A stretch of 42,918 bases of DNA from assembly GCA_020848735.1 (NCBI GenBank), contig JADLHO010000109.1, positions 1 to 42,918 on the forward strand. The letters run 5' to 3'. The position numbers were made by a program, and so were the translations under genes. A model generated the notes under the pieces. The model saw only the letters and a list, made by a program, of their open reading frames with translations, searched no databases and had not been told where the DNA came from. Every line of letters begins with the position of its first letter. The stretch's first letter is position 1. The DNA comes from Planctomycetota bacterium. Lineage in GTDB: Bacteria > Planctomycetota > UBA1135 > UBA2386. This document shows positions 31,661-42,300 of the stretch, one piece after another.

Positions 31661-34276
31661 TCACCGCTTCTGGAACACGGCGTGCTCCTCGTCGCCGCCC
31701 GACAGCAGGTAGGCGATGAGGTCCGAGAGCTCGTCGGCGTTCATCAGATGGATCGTCGCGGGCGGCATGAGCGACGCGGGCGACATCTCGATCCGCGCGA
31801 CCTCGTCGCTCCGCACCACCTCGACGGCGCCGAGGTCGTAGGGGTTCGTCGCCAGCTTCAGTTCCGAGTCGTCGCGCGAGATGACCCGTCCCCAGAGTCG
31901 ATTGCCGTCGTTCAGGGTCACGAGGCTCGCCGCATACTGGTCGGAGATCGAGTCGCTCGGATCGATGATCGCCGTCAGGATGTCGCGCACGGAGTAGCGA
32001 CTGCCGACCGAGCCGAGGTCGGGTCCGGCATAGCCGCCGTTCCCCTCGAAGCGATGGCACACGACGCAGCGGCCCGCCGCGAACATCCGCTTGCCCCGGG
32101 CGAAGCTCCGACCCCGCAGCGGTTCCGCGAAGAGTCTGGCGGCCTCGTCGACGGTCCACGCCCTCGGCGGACCCTCCGGCGTCGGCAGGTCCGCCAGCGA
32201 CACCTTGCCGACCTCGCCGAGCAACCAGGCGACGGCGGCCTTGGTGTCGTCGGGCAGGTGCTCGATCGCATCCTCACGGATCGCACGGATGTAACCGGCG
32301 AAGCTCTTCCCGCCGCTCTTCTCGAGGGTCTCGCCCAGCCAGCCGAAGTAGTACTTCCGATCCTCGAGCGACCAGCCGTCCTTCACCCGCCGCAGGCAAT
32401 ACGCGTAGTGGATGTTCTGCACGTTGGGCGTGTTCGCCATGGCGGCCAGGATCGCCTTGCCATACTCGTGACGTTCCAGCATCCGCGCGTCGTAGGCGAG
32501 CGCCGCGGTCGCGGTCGTCTTCATGAGCGCGATGGTCTTCCCGACGACGGTCGGCGCATCCAGGTACGCCAGCACGCGACACAGCTCCGCATCGAGCGCG
32601 GCTTCACCGGACGGGTAATGGGGATCCAGGAGCGCGATCAGGCCCTCGCGCTCGGCGGCCGTCGGCGGGGCCAGACGGATCAGGCGCAGCTGCCAGGCGC
32701 GCAGCAGCGCCAATCGATCCTGGGTGTCGAGCGCATCGAGAGCGACCCGCGCGAGCTGCGCATGCACGCGAGGTCCCGCCTCCGCATCCGCGTGCCGGCA
32801 CAAGGCGATCGCCGCCTGGATGAGGGCACGCGGTTCGCGCTCGGCGAGCGCGCGTTCCCGCCAGAGCTCCAAGGTCTGGCTCTCGATCGCCACGCGCGCC
32901 GCATAGCGGATCGGTCGATCCGCATGACCCAGATGCGGCCACGCCGCCTCGATCGCGGCGGCCCCATGTGAAGGCGTGCCGTGGAATGCCTCGAGCGAGC
33001 GCCGCAGATCGCGGAGCGTCTGATTGCGGGTCCTGGCCGGGATCGGGGTCTCGTCGATCGCGGCTCCGACCCACCGGATGCGGTAGAGCTTCGAGTCGGT
33101 GTTGCGGCCACCGACCAGGAAGTACATGTGGCCGTCGGGACCGAAGCGCATCGCCGCGATGTTCAAAGGCTGGCCGTGCAGGAAGACGCTCGCCTTGCCT
33201 TCGTAGCTCGAGCCGCTCTCGATCAGGTCGACGGTGTAGACCGTTCCGAAGGTCCAATCGCACAGGAACAGCTTGTCGCGATACGCACGCGGAAAGCGCG
33301 CCTGGTAGGCGAAGGCCATCGCGGTCGGCGAACCCGGACCGATGTCGACCACCGCACCATTGCTGTCCTCGAAATACGCGGGCCACTTCGCCGAGCCGGA
33401 GCGCCAACCGAACTCGCTCGCCGACGTCACATGGTTGACCCGGGTCGGGCGATACCAGGGACTGCCGATGTCGAACTCCAGATCGGAGTCGTAGGTGAAC
33501 AGCTCCCCCGCCTGGTCGATCGCCAGGTCCACGCTGTTGCGCAGCCCCGAGGCGATCATGGTCCACCGCTTGCCGTCGGGGCTGATGCGACAGATCCAGC
33601 CGCCCGGGGGCCCGATCCCGCGGGCGTGGCCCTGCGGATCGGGCATCGCCGGCAGCAGCGAGTCGTTCGCCCACACCCGCGGCAGCAGCGTGTCGACGCC
33701 GTCCGGCAGCCGCGAGTGGTTGCCGGAGACGAGGTAGAGCGCGTCGCGCTCGGCGCTGAGGATGATCGAGTGTGCGGAGTGCTCCCAGCCGTTGTAGAGC
33801 CGCTTCTGCCGGACGAACTCGTCGTAGCGATCGTCGCCGTCGGTGTCCCGGATGCGATAGAACCCGTGCATCGACGACATGTAGACACTGTCGAAGGCAC
33901 ACAGGAACCCGAGAGCGCCACCCACGGTGCGGCGCCCCCACTCGGTCGGCTCCCACGGGAAATCGGGCAGCGGCTCGACCATCACCGGCCGCGAAGGACT
34001 CTCCGGGTCGGGCAGGGTGACGCGGAAACAGCCTTTGTCGTCCTGGTCCGAGACGATCAGCCGCCCCTTGGGATCGAAGGCCATCGCGACCCACGACCCC
34101 TGCTCCTTCGGCACGACATAGAGGATCTCGGCGTCGAACCCGCTCGGCAGCGAGATCCCGGTGTCGGCATCCAGGGTCTGTCCGGGTGATGGGGGCTGCG
34201 ACTGTGCGGGGAGCGCCGAGCCGAGGATCCCGAGCAGGACCGCGGATTGGAGAGAGGAGCGAGGTGGACCGAACAT
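31661..34276 (-). CDS. Exported beta-propeller, HEAT-repeat and cytochrome c protein (PVC-type)
   Basis: 871 residues with a signal peptide (SSLQSAVLLGILGSALPA). Residues 40-420 form a sorbosone-dehydrogenase-like propeller (GSWVAMAFDPKGRLIVSDQD, DTDGDDRYDEFV, YLVSGNHSRLPDG, LFLCDWTFGTVYTVDL). Residues 440-700 are helical HEAT-like repeats. A single heme c site CVVCH is at 737-741, and the C-terminus has the PVC pattern with IIDPSDSISDQYAAS and LMPPATIHLMNADELSDLIA, whose Met is a plausible sixth heme ligand. Such proteins are widespread and multiplied in planctomycetes and are thought to oxidise sugars or similar compounds outside the cytoplasm; no substrate is proven. Its ATG faces the pentaheme gene across 226 bases. 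Confidence 0.88.
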   Translation of the reverse strand: MFGPPRSSLQSAVLLGILGSALPAQSQPPSPGQTLDADTGISLPSGFDAEILYVVPKEQGSWVAMAFDPKGRLIVSDQDDKGCFRVTLPDPESPSRPVMVEPLPDFPWEPTEWGRRTVGGALGFLCAFDSVYMSSMHGFYRIRDTDGDDRYDEFVRQKRLYNGWEHSAHSIILSAERDALYLVSGNHSRLPDGVDTLLPRVWANDSLLPAMPDPQGHARGIGPPGGWICRISPDGKRWTMIASGLRNSVDLAIDQAGELFTYDSDLEFDIGSPWYRPTRVNHVTSASEFGWRSGSAKWPAYFEDSNGAVVDIGPGSPTAMAFAYQARFPRAYRDKLFLCDWTFGTVYTVDLIESGSSYEGKASVFLHGQPLNIAAMRFGPDGHMYFLVGGRNTDSKLYRIRWVGAAIDETPIPARTRNQTLRDLRRSLEAFHGTPSHGAAAIEAAWPHLGHADRPIRYAARVAIESQTLELWRERALAEREPRALIQAAIALCRHADAEAGPRVHAQLARVALDALDTQDRLALLRAWQLRLIRLAPPTAAEREGLIALLDPHYPSGEAALDAELCRVLAYLDAPTVVGKTIALMKTTATAALAYDARMLERHEYGKAILAAMANTPNVQNIHYAYCLRRVKDGWSLEDRKYYFGWLGETLEKSGGKSFAGYIRAIREDAIEHLPDDTKAAVAWLLGEVGKVSLADLPTPEGPPRAWTVDEAARLFAEPLRGRSFARGKRMFAAGRCVVCHRFEGNGGYAGPDLGSVGSRYSVRDILTAIIDPSDSISDQYAASLVTLNDGNRLWGRVISRDDSELKLATNPYDLGAVEVVRSDEVARIEMSPASLMPPATIHLMNADELSDLIAYLLSGGDEEHAVFQKR

Positions 34277-34502
34277 CGATTGGCGAGCAGGACTGAGCCG
34301 CTCGGGCCGCGAGCTTAGGTCCAGGCGACACCCGAATCCCCGACCGGATCCAGACCGACCCTTTGGTCCGCGAGCGCGATTCCCGCTCACGGCGTTCTAG
34401 AGGCCTCGCGCCATTCGGAGCCGCATCCCCGATCGCCGCGCTGCGCAGACCCCGCGATCCGCAGGTTCTTCCCACGGAGAGCTCCGGGCTAGACTCCGCC
34501 CC

Positions 34503-36824
34503 ATGCCGAGCCGCCTCCCCCGCCGGTCCGCCGCGGCCCGCCGTGTCCTGACCTGCGCCGCCCTCGCCGTCCTGCTCCACGCCTGCGGCGGCACCGAACT
34601 CGAGGAGGCCAGTCCCGCCGCAGCCCCCTACATCGCCGCGCTCGCGCACGAGGGCATCCCCGCCGCGCTGCGCGGCCGCGTCCTCCTCGGCGAGCTCGGC
34701 TGCGTCGCCTGCCACGACCCGGGTGGAGCGGAGATCGAGGCAGCGCCCGGACCCGGCCTGGCCCAGCTCGCGGCACGCATCGAGCCGGCCTTCCTCGTCG
34801 AGTTCCTGGCGCGACCGCAACAGCGTCAGCCGGGGACGGTGATGCCCGACCTGCTCCGCGCGCAGGGGCGCGACGAAGCCGCCCGCCTCGCGCGCGCCAT
34901 CGCCCATTACCTCCGCTCGCTCGCGCCCGCGGCCCCGCCGCGCACCGCGCCCGACGCGGCGTCGCAGGCCCGCGGCGAGCTCCTCTTCGCGCAGCTGGGC
35001 TGCCGCGAGTGTCACACCGAGGGCGCCCCGCTCGCCTATCTGCCGGCGAAGTACTCGGCCACGGCGCTGACCGGGATCCTGCTGCGGCCCCACGAGTCCC
35101 GCGCGGCGCGGCGCATGCCGGATTTCGGCCTGAGTCCCGCCGAGGCCCAGGACCTCGCCCAATACCTGCTCGCCGGAGCGAGCGCGCACGACGCACCCGT
35201 CGAGCCGATCGACGAGGAGCTCGTCGCGGTCGGGCGCACGGCCGTGCGCGACCTGCATTGCACGGCCTGCCACGAGCCGGAGGCCGACGACGAGCCGCGC
35301 GCCCGAGCACCCGGTGCAGCACCCCTCAAGGAGCTGCGCCCCGAGCGCGGCTGCCTCGCGGGGACACCCGGACCCTGGCCGCATTACGCATTGAGCGACG
35401 CGCAGCGCCAGGAGCTCCGCGCCGCCCTCGCGACCATCGGGACGCCGCTCCCCCCCGAGCAGTCCGCGGTCCAGATGCTCGCGTCCCGCCGCTGCTTCGC
35501 GTGCCATCGCCGGGACGAGGTCGACGCCCTGGGCGACGCGATCGCGGCCGGACGCTTCGGCACGCACGACGCGAGCCTCGGCCCCGAGGGGAGCATCCCG
35601 CCGAGCCTCAGCGGCGTCGGCGCGAAGCTGCGCGGACCGTGGCTGGTCGAGACCATCGCCCACGGCCGTCGCGAGCGCGATTACCTCGCCGTACGCATGC
35701 CGGGCTTCGGTCGGGACTTCGCCGAGCGCCTCGCGCAGCGCCTCGCCGCCGTCGACCGTCTCCCGCCGATCGAAGTGACCCCGCTCCCCGACGACGAGAA
35801 GGCGGCCGAGGCCGTGCGCGAGATCGGCCGGACCCTGGTCGGCGACCGCGGGATGAACTGCATCGCCTGTCACCGCTTCGCGGGCGCCCAGGCCGGCTCG
35901 ATGGGTGCGATCGACCTCGTGCATACGACGGGGGATCGATTGCAGCCCGAGTGGTTCGCCCATTTCATGCGCACACCCCTCCGCTTCAAGCCGGCGACGC
36001 TCATGCCGCAGTTCTTCCCGGGCGGCCAATCGACCCGGCCGGAGATCGCCGAGGGCGAGGTCCAGCGGCAGATCGACGGGCTCTGGCATTACCTCGCGGC
36101 CGGGCGCAACGTCCGGGGTCCGAGCGGACTCAATCCGCCCCCCATCGAATTGCCGGTCGGCGACGAGGCGGTGATCCTGCGCCGCAGCCTGCAGGGCAGC
36201 GGCAAGCGCGGGATCGCGATCGGATTGCCGGGCGGTGTGAACGTCGCCTTCGACGCGGAGAGCCTCGGCATGAACCAGATCTGGTGGGGCGGCTTCGTCG
36301 ATGCGCGGCCCGTCTGGACCTCCCAGGGTCACGGTGAGGCCCGGATCCTCGCACGCGACCCCATCGCCTTGCCGCGAGGGCCGGCCATCCTCCCCCTCGA
36401 CGACGCCGGCGGCCCCTGGCCCAGCGCGAGCCGCCGCGAGCTCGCCCAACGCTGGCTCGGCTATGAGCTCGATGACGCGCGCCGCCCGACGCTGCGTTAC
36501 ACGTCCGACCAGGTGACGATCGAGGATGCGCCGCGCGAGATCCGCGACGCCGGCACGACCCGCCTGCTGCGCACGCTCACCCTCCGCGGCGCGCCGGCGA
36601 CGCTCTGGCTCCGGGCCGCCGCAGCCGAGGACCTCGTCGCGGTCGACGCCCAGACGGTCCGCCTCGGCTCACGCCTCGAGCTGCATTGCGCGAGCGCTGC
36701 CTGGCGCCTCGTGCCGGGCACCGCGGACGGCAAGGAGGTGACGGAGGCACGCCTCCCGCTCCCCTGCAGCGCGGAGGGCAGCTCCACCACCGTCGAATAC
36801 CGTCGTCCGGAGGAGGGCCGATGA
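34503..36824 (+). CDS. Pentaheme cytochrome c lipoprotein
   Basis: 773 residues. The leader ends LLHACGG, a lipobox with Cys28 as likely lipid anchor. Five heme c sites are visible: CVACH (67-71), CRECH (167-171), CTACH (253-257), CFACH (331-335) and CIACH (453-457), spread over tandem cytochrome c domains with Met-bearing segments (for example TVMPDLL, RRMPDFG, VRMPGFG) as possible distal ligands. Residues 530-773 form a heme-free beta domain (IAIGLPGGVNVAFDAESLGM, IWWGGFVDARPVW) known next to propellers in planctomycete proteins. It overlaps the propeller gene by 4 bases. It probably accepts electrons from that propeller and passes them towards the respiratory chain. TAGACT at 34490-34495 may be its -10. 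Confidence 0.9.
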   Translation: MPSRLPRRSAAARRVLTCAALAVLLHACGGTELEEASPAAAPYIAALAHEGIPAALRGRVLLGELGCVACHDPGGAEIEAAPGPGLAQLAARIEPAFLVEFLARPQQRQPGTVMPDLLRAQGRDEAARLARAIAHYLRSLAPAAPPRTAPDAASQARGELLFAQLGCRECHTEGAPLAYLPAKYSATALTGILLRPHESRAARRMPDFGLSPAEAQDLAQYLLAGASAHDAPVEPIDEELVAVGRTAVRDLHCTACHEPEADDEPRARAPGAAPLKELRPERGCLAGTPGPWPHYALSDAQRQELRAALATIGTPLPPEQSAVQMLASRRCFACHRRDEVDALGDAIAAGRFGTHDASLGPEGSIPPSLSGVGAKLRGPWLVETIAHGRRERDYLAVRMPGFGRDFAERLAQRLAAVDRLPPIEVTPLPDDEKAAEAVREIGRTLVGDRGMNCIACHRFAGAQAGSMGAIDLVHTTGDRLQPEWFAHFMRTPLRFKPATLMPQFFPGGQSTRPEIAEGEVQRQIDGLWHYLAAGRNVRGPSGLNPPPIELPVGDEAVILRRSLQGSGKRGIAIGLPGGVNVAFDAESLGMNQIWWGGFVDARPVWTSQGHGEARILARDPIALPRGPAILPLDDAGGPWPSASRRELAQRWLGYELDDARRPTLRYTSDQVTIEDAPREIRDAGTTRLLRTLTLRGAPATLWLRAAAAEDLVAVDAQTVRLGSRLELHCASAAWRLVPGTADGKEVTEARLPLPCSAEGSSTTVEYRRPEEGR

Positions 36825-38302
36825 ACCCGATCCACTGCCTTGCGCTGACCATCGGCCTCGGCGCGGCGATCCCGGCCCAGGAACTCGGCGAGCCCTGGGG
36901 CAGCGCCACCCGGGAACGCGAGCATTACCGCATCGTCAGGGTGCCGGTGCCGGAGTCCCTGGCGCTCGAGTGCGGCAGCTTCTGCACGCTGCCCGGCGAT
37001 CGCCTGGCGATCGGCACGCGGCGCGGCGAGATCCTCATCGTCGAGGGCGCCTTCGAGCCGGTCCCGCAGCCGCGCATCCAGCGCTTCGCCGAGGGTCTCG
37101 ACGAGGTGCTGGGACTCGGCTACCGCGACGGCGCGTTCTATGCGACGCAGCAGACCGAGCTCACGAAGCTCGTCGACCGCGACGGCGACGGCCGTGCCGA
37201 CGCCTTCGAGAACCTCAGCGACGCCTGGGGTTTCGAGCATTACCACGAGTTCGCGTGGGGCTCGGACGTGCAGCCGGACGGCAGCCTCTACGTCGTGCTC
37301 GGATTGTCCTCCTCGTACCGTTACGAGGCGCCCTACCGCGGCTTCGCCTTCCGCGTGACGACCGACGGCGTCACGAGCGCGATCGCCAGCGGCATCCGCA
37401 GCGCGGGTGGCGTCGGCCCCAACGAGAGCGGCGAGCTCTTCTACGTGGAGAGCCAGGGCCCCTGGAACGGGTCCTGCTCCCTCAAGCACCTGCGACCGGG
37501 CGGCTTCCTCGGGCATCCCATCTGCTTCCCCGGCTACGAGCTGCCGCTCGGCAAGGCCCTCGGACCGCGGCCGCAGGAACCGAACACGCCTTCGCGCCTC
37601 ACGACGGAGTGCGCCCGCATCCCCGAGCTCGTGCCCTATGCGGTCGTCTTTCCCTATCGGCGGATGGGGCAGTCGATCACCGCGTTCCGCGTCGACCCCA
37701 GCGCGGGGCGCTTCGGCCCCTTCGCCGGTCAGCTCTTCGTGGCGGATTACAGCCTGAGCCTCGTGATGCGGGCGACCACCGAGAAGGTGCGGGGGGTCTG
37801 GCAGGGAGCCTGCTATCCGTTCCGTGAGGGTCTGGGCAATGGCGTCCTCGCGCTCCAGTTCTCGGAGCGCGGCTACCTCATGACCGGCGGGACCAACCGC
37901 GGGTGGCCGGTGCGCGGCAACCAGCGCTTCCTGCTCGAGCGCATCGAATACACCGGAGCGCCACCCTTCGAGGTGCTGAGCGTCGCCGCGGCCCGGGATG
38001 GCTTCCGCGTCCGCTTCACGCAGGCACCCGATCCGCAGACGGCCGCCGACCCGCGGAGCTATCGCCTCCGCGCCTTCACCCACATCTACCACGCGCAATA
38101 CGGCAGCCCCGAGGTCGACGAGAGCTTCCCGACCGTGCGGTCCGTGAGTCCCGATCCGGATGGGCGCGGGGTGCATCTGCACGTCGACGGCCTCGTCGAG
38201 GGCCACGTCCACGACCTCCACTTCGACGGCATCCGCGACCCGCAGGGTCAGACCCTGGTCCACGGCGTCGCGCATTACACCCTCAATCGGATCCCCGAAT
38301 GA
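36821..38302 (+). CDS. Exported sugar-dehydrogenase-like beta-propeller protein
   Basis: 493 residues with a short signal peptide (CLALTIGLGAAIPAQE). The propeller runs from about 40 to 400: HYRIVRVPVPESLALECGSF, LAIGTRRGEILIVEG, KLVDRDGDGRADAFENLSDA, GWPVRGNQRFLLERIEYTG. The last 90 residues form the small beta domain that usually follows (YHAQYGSPEVDES, then VDGLVEGHVHDLHFDGIRDP). In many planctomycetes the propeller and multiheme parts occur in one chain; here they are two overlapping genes. The fold suits PQQ or calcium-dependent sugar oxidation, but no PQQ genes are in the window. The ATG overlaps the pentaheme stop, and the stop overlaps the ThuA start. Confidence 0.88.
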   Translation: MNPIHCLALTIGLGAAIPAQELGEPWGSATREREHYRIVRVPVPESLALECGSFCTLPGDRLAIGTRRGEILIVEGAFEPVPQPRIQRFAEGLDEVLGLGYRDGAFYATQQTELTKLVDRDGDGRADAFENLSDAWGFEHYHEFAWGSDVQPDGSLYVVLGLSSSYRYEAPYRGFAFRVTTDGVTSAIASGIRSAGGVGPNESGELFYVESQGPWNGSCSLKHLRPGGFLGHPICFPGYELPLGKALGPRPQEPNTPSRLTTECARIPELVPYAVVFPYRRMGQSITAFRVDPSAGRFGPFAGQLFVADYSLSLVMRATTEKVRGVWQGACYPFREGLGNGVLALQFSERGYLMTGGTNRGWPVRGNQRFLLERIEYTGAPPFEVLSVAAARDGFRVRFTQAPDPQTAADPRSYRLRAFTHIYHAQYGSPEVDESFPTVRSVSPDPDGRGVHLHVDGLVEGHVHDLHFDGIRDPQGQTLVHGVAHYTLNRIPE

Positions 38303-39342
38303 TGCACCGAGCCCTCCTCACGTCGTGCGCCCTGGCGTCGCTCCTGTCCGCGCAGGAGCCGCCCGCGAAGACCCATCCGGTGCCCGAGGACCCGCGTTGG
38401 CTCACCTACGCCGGCTCCACCGACGCCGACGCCCCGGGCTCCGGCCTGCACGTGGTCTTCGTCGCCGCCGAGCAGGAATACCGGGCCGAGCAGGCGCTGC
38501 CCATGCTCGCGCGTCTGCTCGCCACCCGGGCCGGCTGGCATTGCACGGTGCTCTTCGCGCTGCACGAGGGCAAGGTCGACCCGACCCGGCCCACCGTGCT
38601 CGAGGACCCCAAAGTCGTCCACGACATCCCCGGGCTCGAGCACCTCGCGAGCGCCGATCTGCTGGTCGTCTTCACCCGCTTCATCACCCTGCCGGACGAA
38701 CAGCTCGCGCACCTGAACACCTATCTCGACTCCGGCAAGCCGCTCATCGGCATCCGGACCGCGAACCACGGCTTCCGGGGCAACTGGACCTACCGCGTCG
38801 CCGGCAAGCGCGTGGACTTCGGCGTCGACGTCCTCGGCGGCACCTTCCTCGGGCACCACGGCGGCTGGCATCGCGAGGCGACGCGCGGGATCGTCGTCGA
38901 GGCCAACCAGGACCATCCGATCCTGCGGGGCGTCGAGGACGTCTTCGGTCCGTCCGACGTCTACCGCACCTACCCCGAGGGCGGGAGCCTGCCGCCCGGC
39001 TGCACGCCGCTGCTGCTCGGCCAGCCCCTGCAGAGCCTGGCACCCGACGCCGAGCCCAATGCCGAGAAGGAGGCCCTGCCCGTCGCCTGGACGAAGACCT
39101 GGACCGGCAATGCCGATCGGAGCGCCCGCGTCTTCCACGTCACGATGGGCAGCGCGCGGGACTTCCAGTCCGCGGGCCTGCGCCGGCTCTTCCTCAATGC
39201 GGCGCTCTGGTGCGTGGGCCGCGAGGAGCGCATCCGCGCGGACCTCGACGTGGACCTGGTCGGCGCATACGCCCCGCTCGAGAGCGGCTTCGACCACGAG
39301 CGGCTCGGCGTGAAGCCGCGGCCGCCCGCGGATTACCGGTGA
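38299..39342 (+). CDS. Exported ThuA-like (trehalose-utilisation-type) protein
   Basis: 347 residues with a signal peptide (ALLTSCALASLLSAQE). The class I glutamine-amidotransferase-like fold of ThuA is seen in LHVVFVAAEQEYRAEQALPM, ASADLLVVFTRFITLPDEQL, LNTYLDSGKPLIGIRTANHG (the nucleophile-elbow region carries Thr rather than Cys) and TFLGHHGGWHREATRG with clustered His. ThuA proteins are linked to metabolism of keto-sugars made by dehydrogenases, so its coupling to a propeller oxidase and multiheme acceptor fits an oxidised-sugar pathway; that is inference. Two ATG codons in tandem (38299, 38302) overlap the preceding stop. Confidence 0.88.
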   Translation: MMHRALLTSCALASLLSAQEPPAKTHPVPEDPRWLTYAGSTDADAPGSGLHVVFVAAEQEYRAEQALPMLARLLATRAGWHCTVLFALHEGKVDPTRPTVLEDPKVVHDIPGLEHLASADLLVVFTRFITLPDEQLAHLNTYLDSGKPLIGIRTANHGFRGNWTYRVAGKRVDFGVDVLGGTFLGHHGGWHREATRGIVVEANQDHPILRGVEDVFGPSDVYRTYPEGGSLPPGCTPLLLGQPLQSLAPDAEPNAEKEALPVAWTKTWTGNADRSARVFHVTMGSARDFQSAGLRRLFLNAALWCVGREERIRADLDVDLVGAYAPLESGFDHERLGVKPRPPADYR

Positions 39343-39360
39343 GGGCGCCGTCGGCCGGTC

Positions 39361-42300
39361 TCAACGGATGACCGGGGCCCCCACCTCGCGCGCACGCAAC
39401 TCGAGCGCGGGCAGCTCGTCGGCGAGGAGCTTCTCGAGCTCGGCCAGCGCCGGATCGATCTCGGCCAGCAGCTCGTCGCGCACCGCGAGATCCTGCGCCG
39501 TCGGGCCGTAACCGCCCGAGGCCGCTTGGAGCGCCGCGAGCCGGTCGTTCCGGCCGACGGGGAAGTTCAGCGGGTCCTGCGCGCTCTTGCTCCGCGGCTG
39601 GCAGAGGCGCTCCTCGAGTGCATCGATGCGCCCCCGCAACGCCTCGCACGCCGTGCGCAGTTCGCCGCCGGCGACGCTCTCGGGGAGCTTGGGCTCGATC
39701 GCCCGCAAGGCGTCGCGCACGCGCCGCGCCTCGAGCAGGGCCGCATGGATCGCGTCGAGCTTCGTCACGATGCCGCGCAGGAACTCGAACTGCGACCGGT
39801 GCTCGCCGAGGCCCGCCCGCGTGCGCGGGTCGATCCGGAGCTCGCCCGGCATGCGGAACTCGCGTTCGCCGATCCGCAGCACGCAGCGGTATTCCCCGGG
39901 CGGCACCTGCGGTCCCGCGAGGTTGCCGTTCCAGAGCGCGGTGCCCGTGAGGCGCCGGGCCCCCTCGATGCGCAGGTCCCAGGCGAAGACGTTGAGGCCC
40001 GCCTTCGGCTCGAGCACGCAGCGCTGCGCGTCCCGCGAATCCCGCGAGTCCTTCGGCAGCGCCGTCTTCCTGGTGAAGATCCGGAGCGGATTGCCCTCGG
40101 CGTCCTGGAACTCGAGCTCGACGCGTGTCGCCGCGTCGGGCGCGGCATCCAGCCAATAGCGCACGACGAGTCCCGCGTGCGGATTCTCGCCCGCGAGGCG
40201 CGGCGACTCGACGCGTCCCATCGGCACCCGCCAGGCCGGCGGCGGCGCGAAGAGCGCCACGGGTTCGGCCGCGCGCTCGAGGCCGCGCAGGACCGCGAGA
40301 CCGTTCAGGATCCAATAGCCGCGCCCCTGCGTCGCCGCGACCAGTTCGTCGCCCCGCACGGCGAGGTCGGTGATGGGCACGATCGGCAGGTCGTTGCGCA
40401 GCGAGCGCCAGCTCACGCCGTCGTCGTGCGAGACATAGGGGCCGCGCTCGGTCCCGACGTAGAGCAATCCGTCGCGCTCGGGATCGACGCGGATCGCGCG
40501 CGTGAAGTGATCGGCGGCGATCCCCGTGCCGACGATCGCGTCCCAGCGTGCACCGAAGTCCCGCGTCCGGAAGAGCAGGGGCCGGAACTCGTCGAGCTGG
40601 TAGCGCGTCGCCGCGACGTAGCAGGTCCCCGGCTCGCGCGGGTGCGCGTCGATGCAGTTCACGCGCGAGAACTCCGGCAGCGCGGCGGGTGTCACATCGC
40701 TCCAGCTCGCGCCGCCGTCCTGCGACACGTGGATGCGTCCGTCGTCGCTCCCACACCAGAGCACGCCCGACCTCGCCGGCGACTCGCAGGCGGCGAAGAT
40801 CGTGCCGTAATACTCGACGCCCGTGTTGTCCTTGGTGATCGGGCCTCCCGAGGGCCCCTGCTTGTCGCGGTCGTTGCGCGAGAGATCCGGGCTGAGGACA
40901 CGCCACGAGGCCCCGAGGTCCTCGCTGACGAAGAGCGCCTGCGCCGCCGCATACAGGCGGCCCGGCTCGTGCGGCGAGAAGAAGAGCGGGAAGTTCCACT
41001 GGAAGCGCCAGCGCGCGTCGCGCGCGCCGAAGCCCATCACCGAATCCGGCCAGGGGTTCACGCGCCGCGACTCCCCCGTGCGGTGGTGCTGCCATTCGAG
41101 GTAGCCGCCGTAGCTGCCACCGAAGACGAGATCGGGATTGCCCGGCTGAGCGACCACGTGCCCGGACTCGCCACCCGCGGTCGACTCGAAGTCCCGCTCG
41201 CCGATCGCGCCGCCGTCGACGTTGCGCGAGCGGATGCGCAGCGCGCTGTTGTCCTGCTGGCCGCCGAGCAGGCGGTACGGGAACTCGTCGTCGAGCGACA
41301 CGCGGTACATCTGCGCCGTCGGCTGGTTGTCCTGGGCGCTCCAGCTCTCGCCGCCGTCGACCGACACGTTCGCCCCGCCGTCGTTGCTCTCGACCATGCG
41401 CCGCGGATCGCGTGGATCGATCCAGAGATCGTGGTTGTCGCCGTGCGGGGTCGGGATCGCGCGGAAGGTCTTGCCGCCGTCCTTGCTGTGCCAGAGCCGC
41501 ACATTGAGCACCCAGACGCCGTCCTCGTCGGCGGGATCGGCGACGACGCGCGTGTAATACCAGGCCCGCTGCCGTCGCTCCCGGTCGTCGTCGACCTTGG
41601 TCCAGGTCTTGCCCGCATCGCGCGAGCGGAAGAGCCCGCCGTCCTCGGCCTCGATCTGCGCATACAGGTTGTCGGGATTGGACGGCGAGACCGCGATCCC
41701 GCAGATGCCGATCGTGCCGGCGGGCAGACCTTCGTTGCGCGTCAGTTCACGCCAGGTGTCGCCGCCATCGAGCGACTTCCAGAGGCCCGAGCCCGCGCCG
41801 CCGCTCTCGAGGCTCCAGGGGCTGCGGCGCACGCGCCAGGTCGTCGCATAGACGATCCGCGGATTGCCGGGGTCGAGCAGCAGGTCGACCGCCCCGGTGT
41901 CCGCATCGACGAAGAGCACGCGCTGCCAGCTCCTGCCGCCGTCGCGCGTGCGGAACACGCCACGCTCCTCGTTCGGCCCATAGAGGTGCCCGATCGCCGC
42001 GACCCAGGCGCAATCCGGATCGCGCGGATGCGCGCGCACGCGCCCGATCTGCCGCGTATCCGCGAGTCCGACGTGCTGCCAGCTCCGCCCCCCGTCGGTG
42101 CTGCGCCAGACCCCCTCGCCGTGGCTGACATTGCCCCGCACCGTCTTCTCCCCCGTGCCGACCCATACGACGTTCGGATCCTCCGCACACACGTCGATCC
42201 CGCCGATCGAGCCGCCGAAGCTGCCGTCGGAGACGTTGCGCCAACTGCGACCCGCGTCGTCGGTCCGCCACACGCCGCCGCCACAGCTCCCCATCCAGAA

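Noticed and set aside
32604..36449. Minus-strand open frame of 1281 codons spanning the heme genes
   Set aside because: High GC leaves few stops. It lies opposite five CxxCH motifs of a clear cytochrome and crosses into another gene in the wrong frame; the translation is low-complexity.
39336..39356. Short ACCGG/CCGGT inverted repeat over the ThuA stop
   Set aside because: Five base pairs with a long loop in GC-rich DNA is expected by chance.
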